The notes beneath the pieces are model-generated. The model had not been told where the DNA came from and did no database searches. It saw only the letters and a program-made list of their open reading frames with translations. From NCBI GenBank assembly GCA_964409535.1, contig CAYPDQ010000021.1, forward strand, positions 1 through 11,642: a stretch of DNA of 11,642 nucleotides, read 5' to 3'. The translations under genes were made by a program, and so were the position numbers. Positions 1-6,752 of the stretch are shown one piece after another (position 1 is the first letter of the stretch; each line of letters opens with the position of its first letter). This DNA comes from JBBUAX01 sp964409535. Lineage in GTDB: Bacteria; Patescibacteriota; Minisyncoccia; UBA6257; 2-01-FULL-56-20.

Positions 1-2
1 GG

Positions 3-752
3 GCCCTCACCTCACTCCTGGAATCCCAGAAATACCTCCAAACCAAGGCCAAAGACGACGGCGGCTACGACCCAGGGAGATACGAGCTGGGCTCCAACCT
101 AGCCCTCATTCCCAGGTCAGAGGGGCTGGTGGGGTGGTGGCCGATGGATGAGGGGAGCGGGACAACTGCAAAAGATTCCAGCGGGAGAGGAAATAATGGA
201 ACGATTACCGGAGGAGTTACTCTTAATCAGATAGGCAAGGTAGGGACGGCGATGTTGTTCAACGGGACGACCGGATATGTTCGTGTGCCATATTCTACCT
301 CTCTGGACCCTGGGAACGGCGCTTTTACTATGGTTGCCTGGGTCAAGTTCAACTCTTTCTCTGGCACGCCGGCCCTGTTTGACACATATAACGGGAATGT
401 TTCTTATACGTTGTTCTTGGTTGGCGGTGGCGGCAACATAGATTTTCGTGAACGAGACCAAAACAGCGTCAGTGTTTTCATAAGCGGAAGCACGACTATG
501 ACCACCGGGGCCTGGTATCTCTTGGCTGTAACTCGTTCCGGTAGTATCTACACAGCTTATCTAAACGGCGCACAAGACGGCATAATCACTAATGGCGCGC
601 CTGGGGATATATGGGACAATTCTGCGCCCTTGAACCTCGGTGTTGAAAATTACAATACCGATTGGCTGAATGGTATTCTAGACGAACCACGTGTCTACTC
701 CCGCGCCCTCTCCGCCGCGGAGATTAAGGCGATATACGATGCGACTAAATGA
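3..752 (+). CDS. Pilin-like surface protein with C-terminal LamG domain (5' truncated by window edge)
   Basis: The frame is open from the first bases of the window and ends at TGA 750-752, so this is the last 249 codons of a longer gene. The first ~40 visible residues (including SQKYLQTKAKDDGGYDPGRY and ELGSNLALIPRS) resemble the end of a pseudopilin body as found in Parcubacteria. From about residue 41 (GLVGWWPMDEGSG) a concanavalin-like LamG fold follows, with the usual D-S-S-G-x-G-N-N-G-T signature, a carbohydrate-binding-type beta-rich core (TMVAWVKF, GAWYLLAVTRSG, YLNGAQDG) and the closing LDEPRVYSRALSAAEIKAIYD motif. LamG domains bind glycans or proteins outside the cell, so an exported, pilus-associated adhesin is likely (inference). 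A GTG at 129 could be mistaken for a start, but it lies inside the domain and the frame continues upstream. The N-terminal prepilin signal is not in the window, so membership of the prepilin family is inferred. Confidence 0.85.
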   Translation, partial: ALTSLLESQKYLQTKAKDDGGYDPGRYELGSNLALIPRSEGLVGWWPMDEGSGTTAKDSSGRGNNGTITGGVTLNQIGKVGTAMLFNGTTGYVRVPYSTSLDPGNGAFTMVAWVKFNSFSGTPALFDTYNGNVSYTLFLVGGGGNIDFRERDQNSVSVFISGSTTMTTGAWYLLAVTRSGSIYTAYLNGAQDGIITNGAPGDIWDNSAPLNLGVENYNTDWLNGILDEPRVYSRALSAAEIKAIYDATK

Positions 753-767
753 GCCATCCCCACCTTC

Positions 768-785
768 GTCCCGCCTCGGCGGGAC
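768..785. repeat. GC-rich perfect hairpin, dispersed-palindrome type
   Basis: GTCCCGCC (768-775) and GGCGGGAC (778-785) form an 8-bp perfect stem with a two-base centre. A further CGGCGGG follows at 788-794, giving a third arm-like copy. It lies 15 bases after the LamG stop codon and has no T tract, so it is not a classical intrinsic terminator, although it could protect the 3' end of the transcript. It resembles the other short GC palindromes in this window. Confidence 0.6.
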
Positions 786-824
786 TACGGCGGGCGCGGT
801 ACGACGCCACCAAGTAGACAAAGC

Positions 825-860
825 TACAAGGTTTAACCTTGCATAATGTAAAGCCTTGTA
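825..860. repeat. AT-rich inverted repeat in the intergenic region
   Basis: TACAAGG (825-831) is the reverse complement of CCTTGTA (854-860). A competing local palindrome, CAAGGTTTAACCTTG (827-841), has 7-bp arms around one base. The two pairings are mutually exclusive, so they could be a switch or simply a degenerate palindrome. No function can be assigned. Confidence 0.35.
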
Positions 861-874
861 ATGAGCCCTGATGG

Positions 875-890
875 AAAAACCGGGTTTTTT
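875..890 (+). terminator. Weak terminator-like hairpin
   Basis: AAAAAC (875-880) pairs with GTTTTT (884-889) across a CGG loop, and the 3' side is a run of six T. It lies downstream of the LamG gene and could end its transcript. The stem is A-T rich and weak. It overlaps the longer possible start (ATG 871) of the next gene, which is one reason for preferring the start at 907. Confidence 0.3.
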
Positions 891-894
891 GGCG

Positions 895-900
895 TATAGT
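895..900 (+). promoter_or_regulatory. -10-like box TATAGT close to the start codon
   Basis: TATAGT sits six bases upstream of the ATG at 907, the spacing expected for a leaderless transcript (a -10 box about 7 bases before a transcription start at the A of ATG). No good -35 hexamer lies at 16-18 bases; the nearest candidate is the weak TGGAAA at 872. The call rests on the -10 alone. Confidence 0.35.
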
Positions 901-906
901 GATTCT

Positions 907-1308
907 ATGCCAGAGACCCACCCCGAGCCGGTGGAAAAAGAGATCCAGAGAATATCCTCCGCGCTCTTGCGCGAGCGGGAACGGCCGGAGAGCCGGGGCT
1001 TGACCGGCCCGGAACTCGTCCGGCAAACGGTGCGTTCTTACACCGGCGCCCAGCCGGCCGCGAAACCGGCGGAACCGGCGCAACCTGCGGGACAGGTGAT
1101 AGACGACACCTTGCCGGAGTACGCGGAAAGCGCGCCGCCGGAAGCGAAACAGGAAGTTGAGCGGTTTTTGGGAATGGCCTTCCGGGAGGGGATCTTGAAA
1201 GCCAGTTCCGAGGCGGCCAAGTCCAGCCCCTTCGTTCTGGACACTTTCCACGACGCTTTGTCCGGGAAACTTTACGAAGAACTCAAAAAACGGGGAATCG
1301 TGTCATAG
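907..1308 (+). CDS. Hypothetical protein, 133 aa, helical with Pro/Ala-rich linker
   Basis: I do not recognise this protein. It has no signal peptide, membrane segment or cysteines. A charged N-terminal helix (HPEPVEKEIQRISSALLRER) is followed by a Pro/Ala-rich linker (QPAAKPAEPAQPAGQ). A predicted helical C-terminal part follows, containing EVERFLGMAFREGILKA and FHDALSGKLYEELKKRGIVS. The composition suits a small soluble adaptor with a flexible middle. ATG 907 is preferred because a -10-like TATAGT lies just upstream; ATG 871 would add 12 residues but overlaps a terminator-like hairpin. The TAG stop at 1306-1308 is nine bases before the next gene, so the two are probably co-transcribed. In this order it precedes the cysteine-rich protein and the TraG-like ATPase. 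A link to that machinery is only a guess from position. Confidence 0.7.
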   Translation: MPETHPEPVEKEIQRISSALLRERERPESRGLTGPELVRQTVRSYTGAQPAAKPAEPAQPAGQVIDDTLPEYAESAPPEAKQEVERFLGMAFREGILKASSEAAKSSPFVLDTFHDALSGKLYEELKKRGIVS

Positions 1309-1317
1309 TACGCCGGT

Positions 1318-3066
1318 ATGGCGACCAATGAGACAAAGCGGTGCCGGAGTTGTGGTGCGGATTTTGTGATTGACGCGGAGGATTTCTCTTTCTACGAGCG
1401 CGTCAAAGTTCCGCCGCCGACTTGGTGCCCCTGGTGCCGCACCCAGCGCCGGATGGCTTTCTGGAGCGAGCACAATCTCTTCTGCAAAAAGGATGCCGCA
1501 ACCGGCAAAGCGATATTCTCCGGCTATCCCGAAGCGGCGCCGATAAAGATATACGAGCACAACTATTGGTGGAGCGACAAGTGGGATCCGCTGCAATACG
1601 GGCGGGAATACGATCTTTCCCGGCCATTCTTTGAGCAGTTCCGGGAACTGATGCTCGCGGTGCCTTGGCCGGCGCGCTCGGTGCACAATATGGTGGTGAG
1701 CGACTATTGCGACCAGGCCGGCGACCTCAAAAACTGCTATCTGTGTTTCAATTGCGCGGAATCGTCTGACTGCCTCTATGGAGTTGCGTTCTTGAAGATG
1801 AGGAACTGCATGGATTTCTACCAGGCGGCGGACTCGGAACTGTGCTACGAGATATTCTCCTGCGAGCGCGCTTACCAAACCTTCTTCAGCGTTGAGTGCG
1901 ACGACTCCCGGAACGTGTGGTTTTCCCAAAACTGCGAGGACTGCAGCGACTGCTTCGGCTGCATGAATCTGCGGCACAAGAAGTATCACGTTTGGAACGA
2001 GCCCTATTCCAAGGACGAGTATTTCAAGAAGCTCAAAGAGTTCAATCTGGGCTCCTATAAGGCGCTAACCGGGATGAAACAGAGAACGCGGGAGTTTTGG
2101 CTCAAGTTCCCGTTCCGCTACGCTCACGAGATGCGGAATACGAACGTCATCGGCGGCGAATACGTCTACCGCTCCAAAAACGTCCGCTACTCTTATCAAG
2201 GGTTAGAAATGGAGAATGTCCGATACTCCCAAAACATGGCCCGGGGAATTTACGATTCCTGGGATTACACCAACTGGGGCAACAATGCGGAGTTGGTCTA
2301 CGAATCCGCGAACTGTGGCACGGATATAAGCAATATAAAGTTCTGTTTTGACTGCTGGCCGGTGTGCGAGAACCTGGAGTACTCCATGTGCTGCCGGTCT
2401 TCTTCCAATCTTTTCGGCTGCGTGGGTTTGAAGAAGAAACAGTATTGTATTTTGAACAAAGAGTATCCCAAGGCGGAATACGAGAAGCTGCGCAAGAAAA
2501 TAATCCGGCAGATGGAAGAGATGCCGTATACGGACAAGATGGGCAGGGACTACAGATACGGCGAGTTTTTTCCGCCGGAGTTCTCCCCTTTGGCCTACAA
2601 CGAAAGCGCCGCCGGGGATTACCTGCCTTTGACCAAAGAAGAAGCACTGGCTAAGGGTTTTACCTGGCGGGAGCCGGGAAGGCGGGAATTCAAAGTGACG
2701 ATGGACTCCGGCGATCTGCCGGACCACATAAAGGATGTGAAACCCGAGATCTGCAAGGAAGTCATCGCTTGCGCCTCTTGTAAGAGGGCCTACCGCATCG
2801 TTGCGGCGGAGCTCACATTTTACAATCGCTTTGGCTTGCCTTTGCCGCGCCTGTGCCACGAATGCCGGTACGAAGAGCGGATAAAGTTCCGGAACCCGCC
2901 TAAGTGGTACAAGCGGCGGTGTATGCGCAAATCCTGTCCCAGGGAGTTTGAGACGAGCTACCCGCCCGCATCGCTACGCGAGCGTAGCGATGCGTTGCGG
3001 GCGGGCGCCCCGGACAGGCCAGAGATAATCTACTGCGACAAATGCTACCGGGCGGAAGTTATGTGA
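1318..3066 (+). CDS. Cysteine-rich protein: zinc ribbon, two duplicated repeat blocks, zinc ribbon pair; function unknown
   Basis: This 582-aa protein is built from duplications. An N-terminal zinc ribbon has C9-x2-C12-x24-C37-x2-C40. A second ribbon at C485-x2-C488-x24-C513-x2-C516 has identical spacing and a matching pattern (FYERVKVPPPTWC versus FYNRFGLPLPRLC). A third four-Cys site follows: C535, C540, C573, C576. Between them, residues ~125-240 and ~275-393 are two Cys/Asn/Tyr-rich repeat blocks suggestive of a right-handed beta-helix. Both end in the same motif, FGC..L..KKY..xN..Y.KxEY, offset by 153 residues (F213 and F366). No signal peptide or membrane helix is seen. I believe such proteins recur in Parcubacteria as hypotheticals; the activity is unknown, and metal binding is inferred from the cysteine spacing. 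A palindromic element (2961-3005) encodes residues ~549-563 in the loop of the third zinc site. There is no clear ribosome-binding site. Confidence 0.85.
   Translation: MATNETKRCRSCGADFVIDAEDFSFYERVKVPPPTWCPWCRTQRRMAFWSEHNLFCKKDAATGKAIFSGYPEAAPIKIYEHNYWWSDKWDPLQYGREYDLSRPFFEQFRELMLAVPWPARSVHNMVVSDYCDQAGDLKNCYLCFNCAESSDCLYGVAFLKMRNCMDFYQAADSELCYEIFSCERAYQTFFSVECDDSRNVWFSQNCEDCSDCFGCMNLRHKKYHVWNEPYSKDEYFKKLKEFNLGSYKALTGMKQRTREFWLKFPFRYAHEMRNTNVIGGEYVYRSKNVRYSYQGLEMENVRYSQNMARGIYDSWDYTNWGNNAELVYESANCGTDISNIKFCFDCWPVCENLEYSMCCRSSSNLFGCVGLKKKQYCILNKEYPKAEYEKLRKKIIRQMEEMPYTDKMGRDYRYGEFFPPEFSPLAYNESAAGDYLPLTKEEALAKGFTWREPGRREFKVTMDSGDLPDHIKDVKPEICKEVIACASCKRAYRIVAAELTFYNRFGLPLPRLCHECRYEERIKFRNPPKWYKRRCMRKSCPREFETSYPPASLRERSDALRAGAPDRPEIIYCDKCYRAEVM
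2961..3005. repeat. Nested GC palindrome inserted in-frame in the third zinc site
   Basis: The outer arms CCCGCCCGCA (2961-2970) and TGCGGGCGGG (2996-3005) enclose an inner stem TCGCTACGC (2971-2979)/GCGTAGCGA (2982-2990) with a GA tip and a 5-base bulge at 2991-2995. It is read in frame as PASLRERSDALRAGA, between the Cys pairs C535/C540 and C573/C576. The second zinc ribbon of the same protein has only 24 residues between its Cys pairs, and this site has 32. The sequence has no protein-like conservation pattern and looks like a tolerated DNA insertion. Confidence 0.75.
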
Positions 3067-3082
3067 TGTAAAATAAAAGCGT

Positions 3083-3211
3083 GCCCGGTGCTACAACTGC
3101 GACGGGTATAAAATAGCCAATGACTTTACCAATAATTCAAGCTGTACTTCCGCACCCGCAAAGGCCGAAAACCCCGTCGCCGATGGGGAAATCGCAGTTG
3201 TAGCACCGGGC
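3083..3211. repeat. 129-bp element with perfect 20-bp inverted repeats abutting the TraG-like start codon
   Basis: Bases 3083-3102 (GCCCGGTGCTACAACTGCGA) and 3192-3211 are perfect reverse complements, separated by 89 bases. Inside are CGGGT (3103-3107)/ACCCG (3154-3158) and a stable hairpin at 3172-3188 (CCCC...GGGG with additional pairs), so the whole folds as a three-way junction. The right arm ends one base before the GTG start at 3212. The element fills almost all of the 145-base gap after the zinc-ribbon gene. The TraG reading frame is open through the entire element (from 3077) and the left arm is read as CYNC, but no ATG or GTG start lies there. It may be a mobile palindrome, a structured leader RNA, or part of the coding sequence. 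Confidence 0.7.
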
Positions 3212-5602
3212 GTGGAAACCGCCTTTTACGCTCTAAGCGGAGTTGTCCTTGCGGTTGTAGCGGCATCCGCCGTCTATTTTGCCTTCCGGCGTTTGCGCCG
3301 CCGGGCGCTAGCGCTCGCTCTCACCAAGCGTTTATTTCTGGTGAAGATCCCGAGAGAAACTGGTAAAAAAGAAGGTGAGCGCGAATTCAAGGCCGAGATA
3401 AGCAAGTTTGAACAGCTCCTCGCGAATTTGTCTTCGGTAAAGCAACCGGTTGCGTTTGAAGTGGCGGTGCCGCACCTGGGCGAGGAGATACATTTCTATG
3501 TTTCCGTTCCGAGGGCGCTCGCGGAGGTGGCGATAAAACAGATCCAGGGCATTTGGAGCGGGGCGTCGGTCGTGCCCGAGACGGACGACTACAATATTTT
3601 TAATCCTGCGGGCGCGACGGCCGGCGCGTATTTGCTTCAAAAAGAGAACTCCGCCCTGCCTGTCCGCACCTACGCGGAATTGGAATCCGATTCTTTAGCC
3701 GCGATACTCGGCGGTTTCGCCAAGGTGAACCAACTGGGCCAGGGAGCCGCGATGCAGATCGTGATGAGCCCCGCCGCCCGGGACGTCAAAAAAAGGATAC
3801 GGAGCTACATTGAATCCCTCAAGAAAGGCGAGCCGGCGGAGAAGGTCTTCGGCCGGGAGTTCCCGCTCAAACTCGGAGACCTGGCCGGCGCGTTCAATCC
3901 GGAAAAGGAGGAGAAGGAGGAAAAAGAGAAAAAGGAAAGAGCGGTGGTGGACGAGGCGGCGGTGAAGTCCCTGGAGGCCAAAATGTCCAAGCCGCTTTTC
4001 GGGGTGAACGTCCGCCTGATCACTTCCGCGCCCACGCCGCTCCAGGCGGAGGAGATCCTGGACGGGCTCACTGCCGGTTTTGAACAGTTCGCGAGCCCCG
4101 CTCGCAATGAGTTCCGGGTGGTCAAAGTCAAGAACCCTAAGAACCTGGTGTACCAGTTCGTTTTCCGGAGCTTTGATTCTAAGAAGGCGATGATGCTGAA
4201 TGGCGAAGAGATCGCGAGCTTCTATCATTTCCCGATCTCTACGACCGAGACCCCGCGGGTGAAGTGGCTCAAAGCCAAAGAAGCCCCGCCGCCGGCGAAC
4301 CTGCCGAAGGGCGGGACGATGCTGGGCCGGAGCGTTTTCCAGGGCGAAGAGCGGCCGGTCTACATCACCGACGACGACCGGCGGCGGCACGTCTATATGA
4401 TCGGCCAGACCGGCACCGGCAAGTCCACCCTTCTGGGCAATATGGTGATAGAAGACATCCGCGCCGGAAAGGGCCTCGCGGTCATAGACCCGCACGGCGA
4501 CCTGGTGAGTGCGGTCTTGGGCCACGTCCCGGCGAACCGCGCCCAGGACCTAATTTATTTTGACCCCGGCGACCTGTGGCGGCCGTTGGGCCTGAATATG
4601 TTGGAATACAACTTCGACCGGCCGGAGGAGAAAACGTTCATCGTGAACGAAATGCAGGGGATATTCAACAAACTTTTCCTTGCGGAGACAATGGGCCCGA
4701 TGTTTGAGCAGTATATGCGGAATGCCCTGCTTCTCTTGATGGAAGACATGCAGGCGGAACCCGCGACCTTGACCGAGGTGCCGCGGGTCTTCACCGACGC
4801 GGAGTACCGGCGGCGGAAGCTCGGCCGGATAAAGAATCCGCTGGTGGTTGACTTCTGGGAAAAGGAGGCGGTCAAAGCGGGCGGGGAGGCGTCGCTCCAG
4901 AACATGACGCCCTACATCACATCCAAGTTCAACAATTTCATTGCCAACGACTACATCCGCCCGATAATCGGCCAGCCCAAGTCGGCGTTCAATTTCCGGG
5001 AGGTGATGGACGGCGGGAAGATCCTCCTCATCAACCTGGCCAAGGGCCGAGTGGGGGACATCAACGCCGGGCTTTTGGGAATGATAATGACCGGAAAACT
5101 CTTAATGGCCGCGCTCTCCCGCGTAGACATCCAAGAGGTAGAGAAGCGCCGCGACTTCAACCTCTATATAGACGAGTTCCAGAACTTCACGACCGATTCC
5201 ATCTCCACCATTCTCTCCGAGGCGCGGAAGTACCGCCTGAACCTTACTATGGCGCACCAGTTCATCGCGCAATTGGACGAAAAGATACGGGACTCGGTTT
5301 TCGGGAACGTCGGAAGCCAGATCGCCTTCCGGGTCGGCGTCCAGGATGCGGAATTTTTGGTGAAGCAGTTTGAGCCGGTCTTTGACCAGAACGACCTCAT
5401 AAACATTGACAATATGAACGCCTACGTAAAGCTTTTGATAAACGGCGAGACCAGTAAGCCCTTCAATGTGCGGATAGAGACCACTTCCTGGGCCAAGGGC
5501 GACCCGGAGCTTGCGGAAAGAATGAAAGGTGAGTCCCGTCTGAAGTACGGCGCCGACCGGGAAGCGGTGGAGGCGGCGATGTACAAACGGCTTAGGGAGT
5601 GA
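3212..5602 (+). CDS. Membrane-anchored TraG/VirD4/TraD-like DNA-translocase ATPase
   Basis: This 796-aa protein starts with one transmembrane helix (residues ~3-26) followed by RRLRRR, so the bulk should face the cytoplasm. Residues ~38-365 form an N-terminal region with a Lys/Glu-rich linker (~229-245) separating two alpha/beta parts. The C-terminal half is a conjugation-type P-loop ATPase: Walker A GQTGTGKST (G398-T406), the adjacent VIDPHGD (V424-D430), Walker B LYIDEFQNF (D654-E655), the sensor-like MAHQFIAQL and the motif GNVGSQIAFRVG. This order matches TraG/TraD/VirD4 coupling proteins and related HerA/FtsK-fold translocases, which pump DNA at the membrane. Whether this one serves conjugation, competence or pilus-related transport is unknown, and no VirB4, relaxase or mating-pore gene is in the window. 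The GTG start at 3212 is the only plausible one before the hydrophobic helix and has no Shine-Dalgarno. Its 3' end overlaps dnaX by 11 bases, tail-to-tail. Confidence 0.85.
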   Translation: METAFYALSGVVLAVVAASAVYFAFRRLRRRALALALTKRLFLVKIPRETGKKEGEREFKAEISKFEQLLANLSSVKQPVAFEVAVPHLGEEIHFYVSVPRALAEVAIKQIQGIWSGASVVPETDDYNIFNPAGATAGAYLLQKENSALPVRTYAELESDSLAAILGGFAKVNQLGQGAAMQIVMSPAARDVKKRIRSYIESLKKGEPAEKVFGREFPLKLGDLAGAFNPEKEEKEEKEKKERAVVDEAAVKSLEAKMSKPLFGVNVRLITSAPTPLQAEEILDGLTAGFEQFASPARNEFRVVKVKNPKNLVYQFVFRSFDSKKAMMLNGEEIASFYHFPISTTETPRVKWLKAKEAPPPANLPKGGTMLGRSVFQGEERPVYITDDDRRRHVYMIGQTGTGKSTLLGNMVIEDIRAGKGLAVIDPHGDLVSAVLGHVPANRAQDLIYFDPGDLWRPLGLNMLEYNFDRPEEKTFIVNEMQGIFNKLFLAETMGPMFEQYMRNALLLLMEDMQAEPATLTEVPRVFTDAEYRRRKLGRIKNPLVVDFWEKEAVKAGGEASLQNMTPYITSKFNNFIANDYIRPIIGQPKSAFNFREVMDGGKILLINLAKGRVGDINAGLLGMIMTGKLLMAALSRVDIQEVEKRRDFNLYIDEFQNFTTDSISTILSEARKYRLNLTMAHQFIAQLDEKIRDSVFGNVGSQIAFRVGVQDAEFLVKQFEPVFDQNDLINIDNMNAYVKLLINGETSKPFNVRIETTSWAKGDPELAERMKGESRLKYGADREAVEAAMYKRLRE

Positions 5603-6698
5603 GAATCTCCGTGAGAGCTATTTCCAGGGGCACGGTCGCAAAAGGGGAATAGCGCATCTCAGTATAAGCGCGGATGAGCGCTTTCAAAATTTTCACTCCT
5701 TTTTCCGGTGCCACGAGCCCTGCGAGCGTTTTGAGCCGCCCGACTTCGTCGGAGGTGAGCTCGGACTGGAAGACCTTTTCCAGTTCCGGGCTAAGTTTGA
5801 GGGAGAGCGCTTTCCGCAAGTAGTGGATCAAATCCTTGGTCAGTTGCACCAGATTGTGGCCTTCCTCGTTCACCGCGGCGAGGTATTTTAACGCCCCCGG
5901 GAGGTCATTTTTTAGGATGAGTTCCGCAAGCCCCTCCACTTTTTTGAGACCGATACGCCCGGTCAGGCGCTCTGCGGTTTGGAGATCAATATTCTTGCCG
6001 AGCGAGGCCAATTGATCCAGGAGCGATTCCGCATCCCGGAAACTGCCCTCGCCGGCGGCGGCGACGAGTTCCAGTGCGTCCGGTTCTATCTGGATTCTCT
6101 CTTCCTTGGCCATAGCGGCGAGCTTTCCCAGGATCACCGCTTTCCCAAGTTTTTTGAAGAGGAAGCGCTGGGTGCGGGAAGTGATGGTCGCGGGGAGCTT
6201 TTCGTATTCTGTGGTCGCGAGGACGAAGACCACATGCGCCGGCGGTTCCTCCAGGGTTTTGAGGAGCGCATTCCACGCCGGGCCGGTCAACATATGTACT
6301 TCGTCCACAATGTAGACCTTGTAATCGGAAGACGCGGGTGCGGCGCGCAGATTTTCTTTGAGGTTGCGTATCTCGTCTATGCCGCGGTTGGAGGCGGCGT
6401 CTATCTCGATCACGTCCAGAGAAGTGAGAGCGTCAATCTCCTTGCACTCACGGCAGGCGTTGCACGGCTCGCCGAGCTCCCGGAACTTCGGGTCGGAACG
6501 CCGTTTTTCGCAGTTCAGGAGTTTGGCGATAAGGCGGGCGGTCGTGGTTTTGCCGGTGCCGCGCGCGCCGTAGAAAAGATAGGCGTGGGCGAAGCGGTTT
6601 TGGCGGGCGGCGTTTTTGAGTATTTCCACCGTATCCTCCTGCCCCAGGAGGTCTTCAAGTTTCCGGGGACGGTATTTGCGGTATAGAGCTAAGGCCAT
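5592..6698 (-). CDS. dnaX: DNA polymerase III gamma (tau-less) clamp-loader subunit
   Basis: This is the ATPase of the clamp loader, which opens the beta sliding clamp and places it on primed DNA. The start MALALYRKYRPRKLEDLLGQ is the canonical DnaX N-terminus, so ATG at 6698 is used rather than the longer frame running upstream to 6875. Visible elements are Walker A GARGTGKTT (residues 44-52), zinc-module cysteines C63, C79, C82 and C85, Walker B IVDEVHML (D132-E133), and the SRT variant of the usual SRC motif with arginine finger R175. The collar domain runs to the end. At 368 aa it stops where domain III ends. E. coli tau has 643 residues, so the tau-specific domains that bind DnaB helicase and the polymerase alpha subunit are absent. 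It is transcribed alone, divergent from the hydrolase-scp-mraY cluster, from a promoter positioned for a nearly leaderless message. Confidence 0.96.
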   Translation of the reverse strand: MALALYRKYRPRKLEDLLGQEDTVEILKNAARQNRFAHAYLFYGARGTGKTTTARLIAKLLNCEKRRSDPKFRELGEPCNACRECKEIDALTSLDVIEIDAASNRGIDEIRNLKENLRAAPASSDYKVYIVDEVHMLTGPAWNALLKTLEEPPAHVVFVLATTEYEKLPATITSRTQRFLFKKLGKAVILGKLAAMAKEERIQIEPDALELVAAAGEGSFRDAESLLDQLASLGKNIDLQTAERLTGRIGLKKVEGLAELILKNDLPGALKYLAAVNEEGHNLVQLTKDLIHYLRKALSLKLSPELEKVFQSELTSDEVGRLKTLAGLVAPEKGVKILKALIRAYTEMRYSPFATVPLEIALTEILTP

Positions 6699-6700
6699 CC

Positions 6701-6728
6701 TTGAGATTATCCTTAATTGCCCTATAAT
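6701..6728 (+). promoter_or_regulatory. Predicted promoter of the DUF4015-scpAB-dac-mraY cluster
   Basis: TTGAGA (6701-6706), a 16-base spacer, then a perfect TATAAT (6723-6728). Transcription would start near 6735, giving a leader of about 18 bases before ATG 6753. GTGAG at 6739-6743 could act as a weak Shine-Dalgarno. It is fully interleaved with the opposing dnaX promoter. Confidence 0.7.
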
Positions 6729-6734
6729 AATCAA
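6706..6734 (-). promoter_or_regulatory. Predicted promoter of dnaX
   Basis: Read on the minus strand: TTGATT (6734-6729), a 17-base spacer, then GATAAT (6711-6706), a good sigma-70-type match. Only seven bases separate the -10 from the dnaX ATG at 6698, implying a leaderless or near-leaderless transcript. The -10 overlaps by one base the -35 of the divergent promoter. Confidence 0.6.
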
Positions 6735-6752
6735 CATCGTGAGTCCAAGAAC

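Noticed and set aside
841..850. GCATAATGTA matches the core of the E. coli dif site
   Set aside because: The match covers one half-site and the centre only; the more conserved XerD arm (TTATGTTAAAT) is not present, so a Xer recombination site is not supported.
1303..1989. Long minus-strand open frame (228 codons) opposite the zinc-ribbon gene
   Set aside because: It mirrors the GC-rich coding strand, is Arg/Ala/Val-rich with no recognisable domain, and overlaps a gene with clear duplicated zinc ribbons.
3303..3318. Near-palindrome GGGCGCTAGCGCTCGC at the ATPase N-terminus
   Set aside because: Only the central ten bases are symmetric, and the sequence is explained by Arg/Ala/Leu codons of the basic stretch after the membrane helix.
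4091..4105. Short hairpin GCGAGC-CCC-GCTCGC in the ATPase gene
   Set aside because: Six-bp stems arise easily at this GC content. It may belong to the palindrome set, but it is too short to claim.
3695..4525. Minus-strand frame of 276 codons opposite the ATPase
   Set aside because: It is antisense to the conserved ATPase coding sequence, including Walker A, and has no domain signal of its own.
5979..6686. Plus-strand frame of 235 codons opposite dnaX
   Set aside because: It covers the conserved DnaX ATPase region in antisense; its composition is that of a shadow frame.
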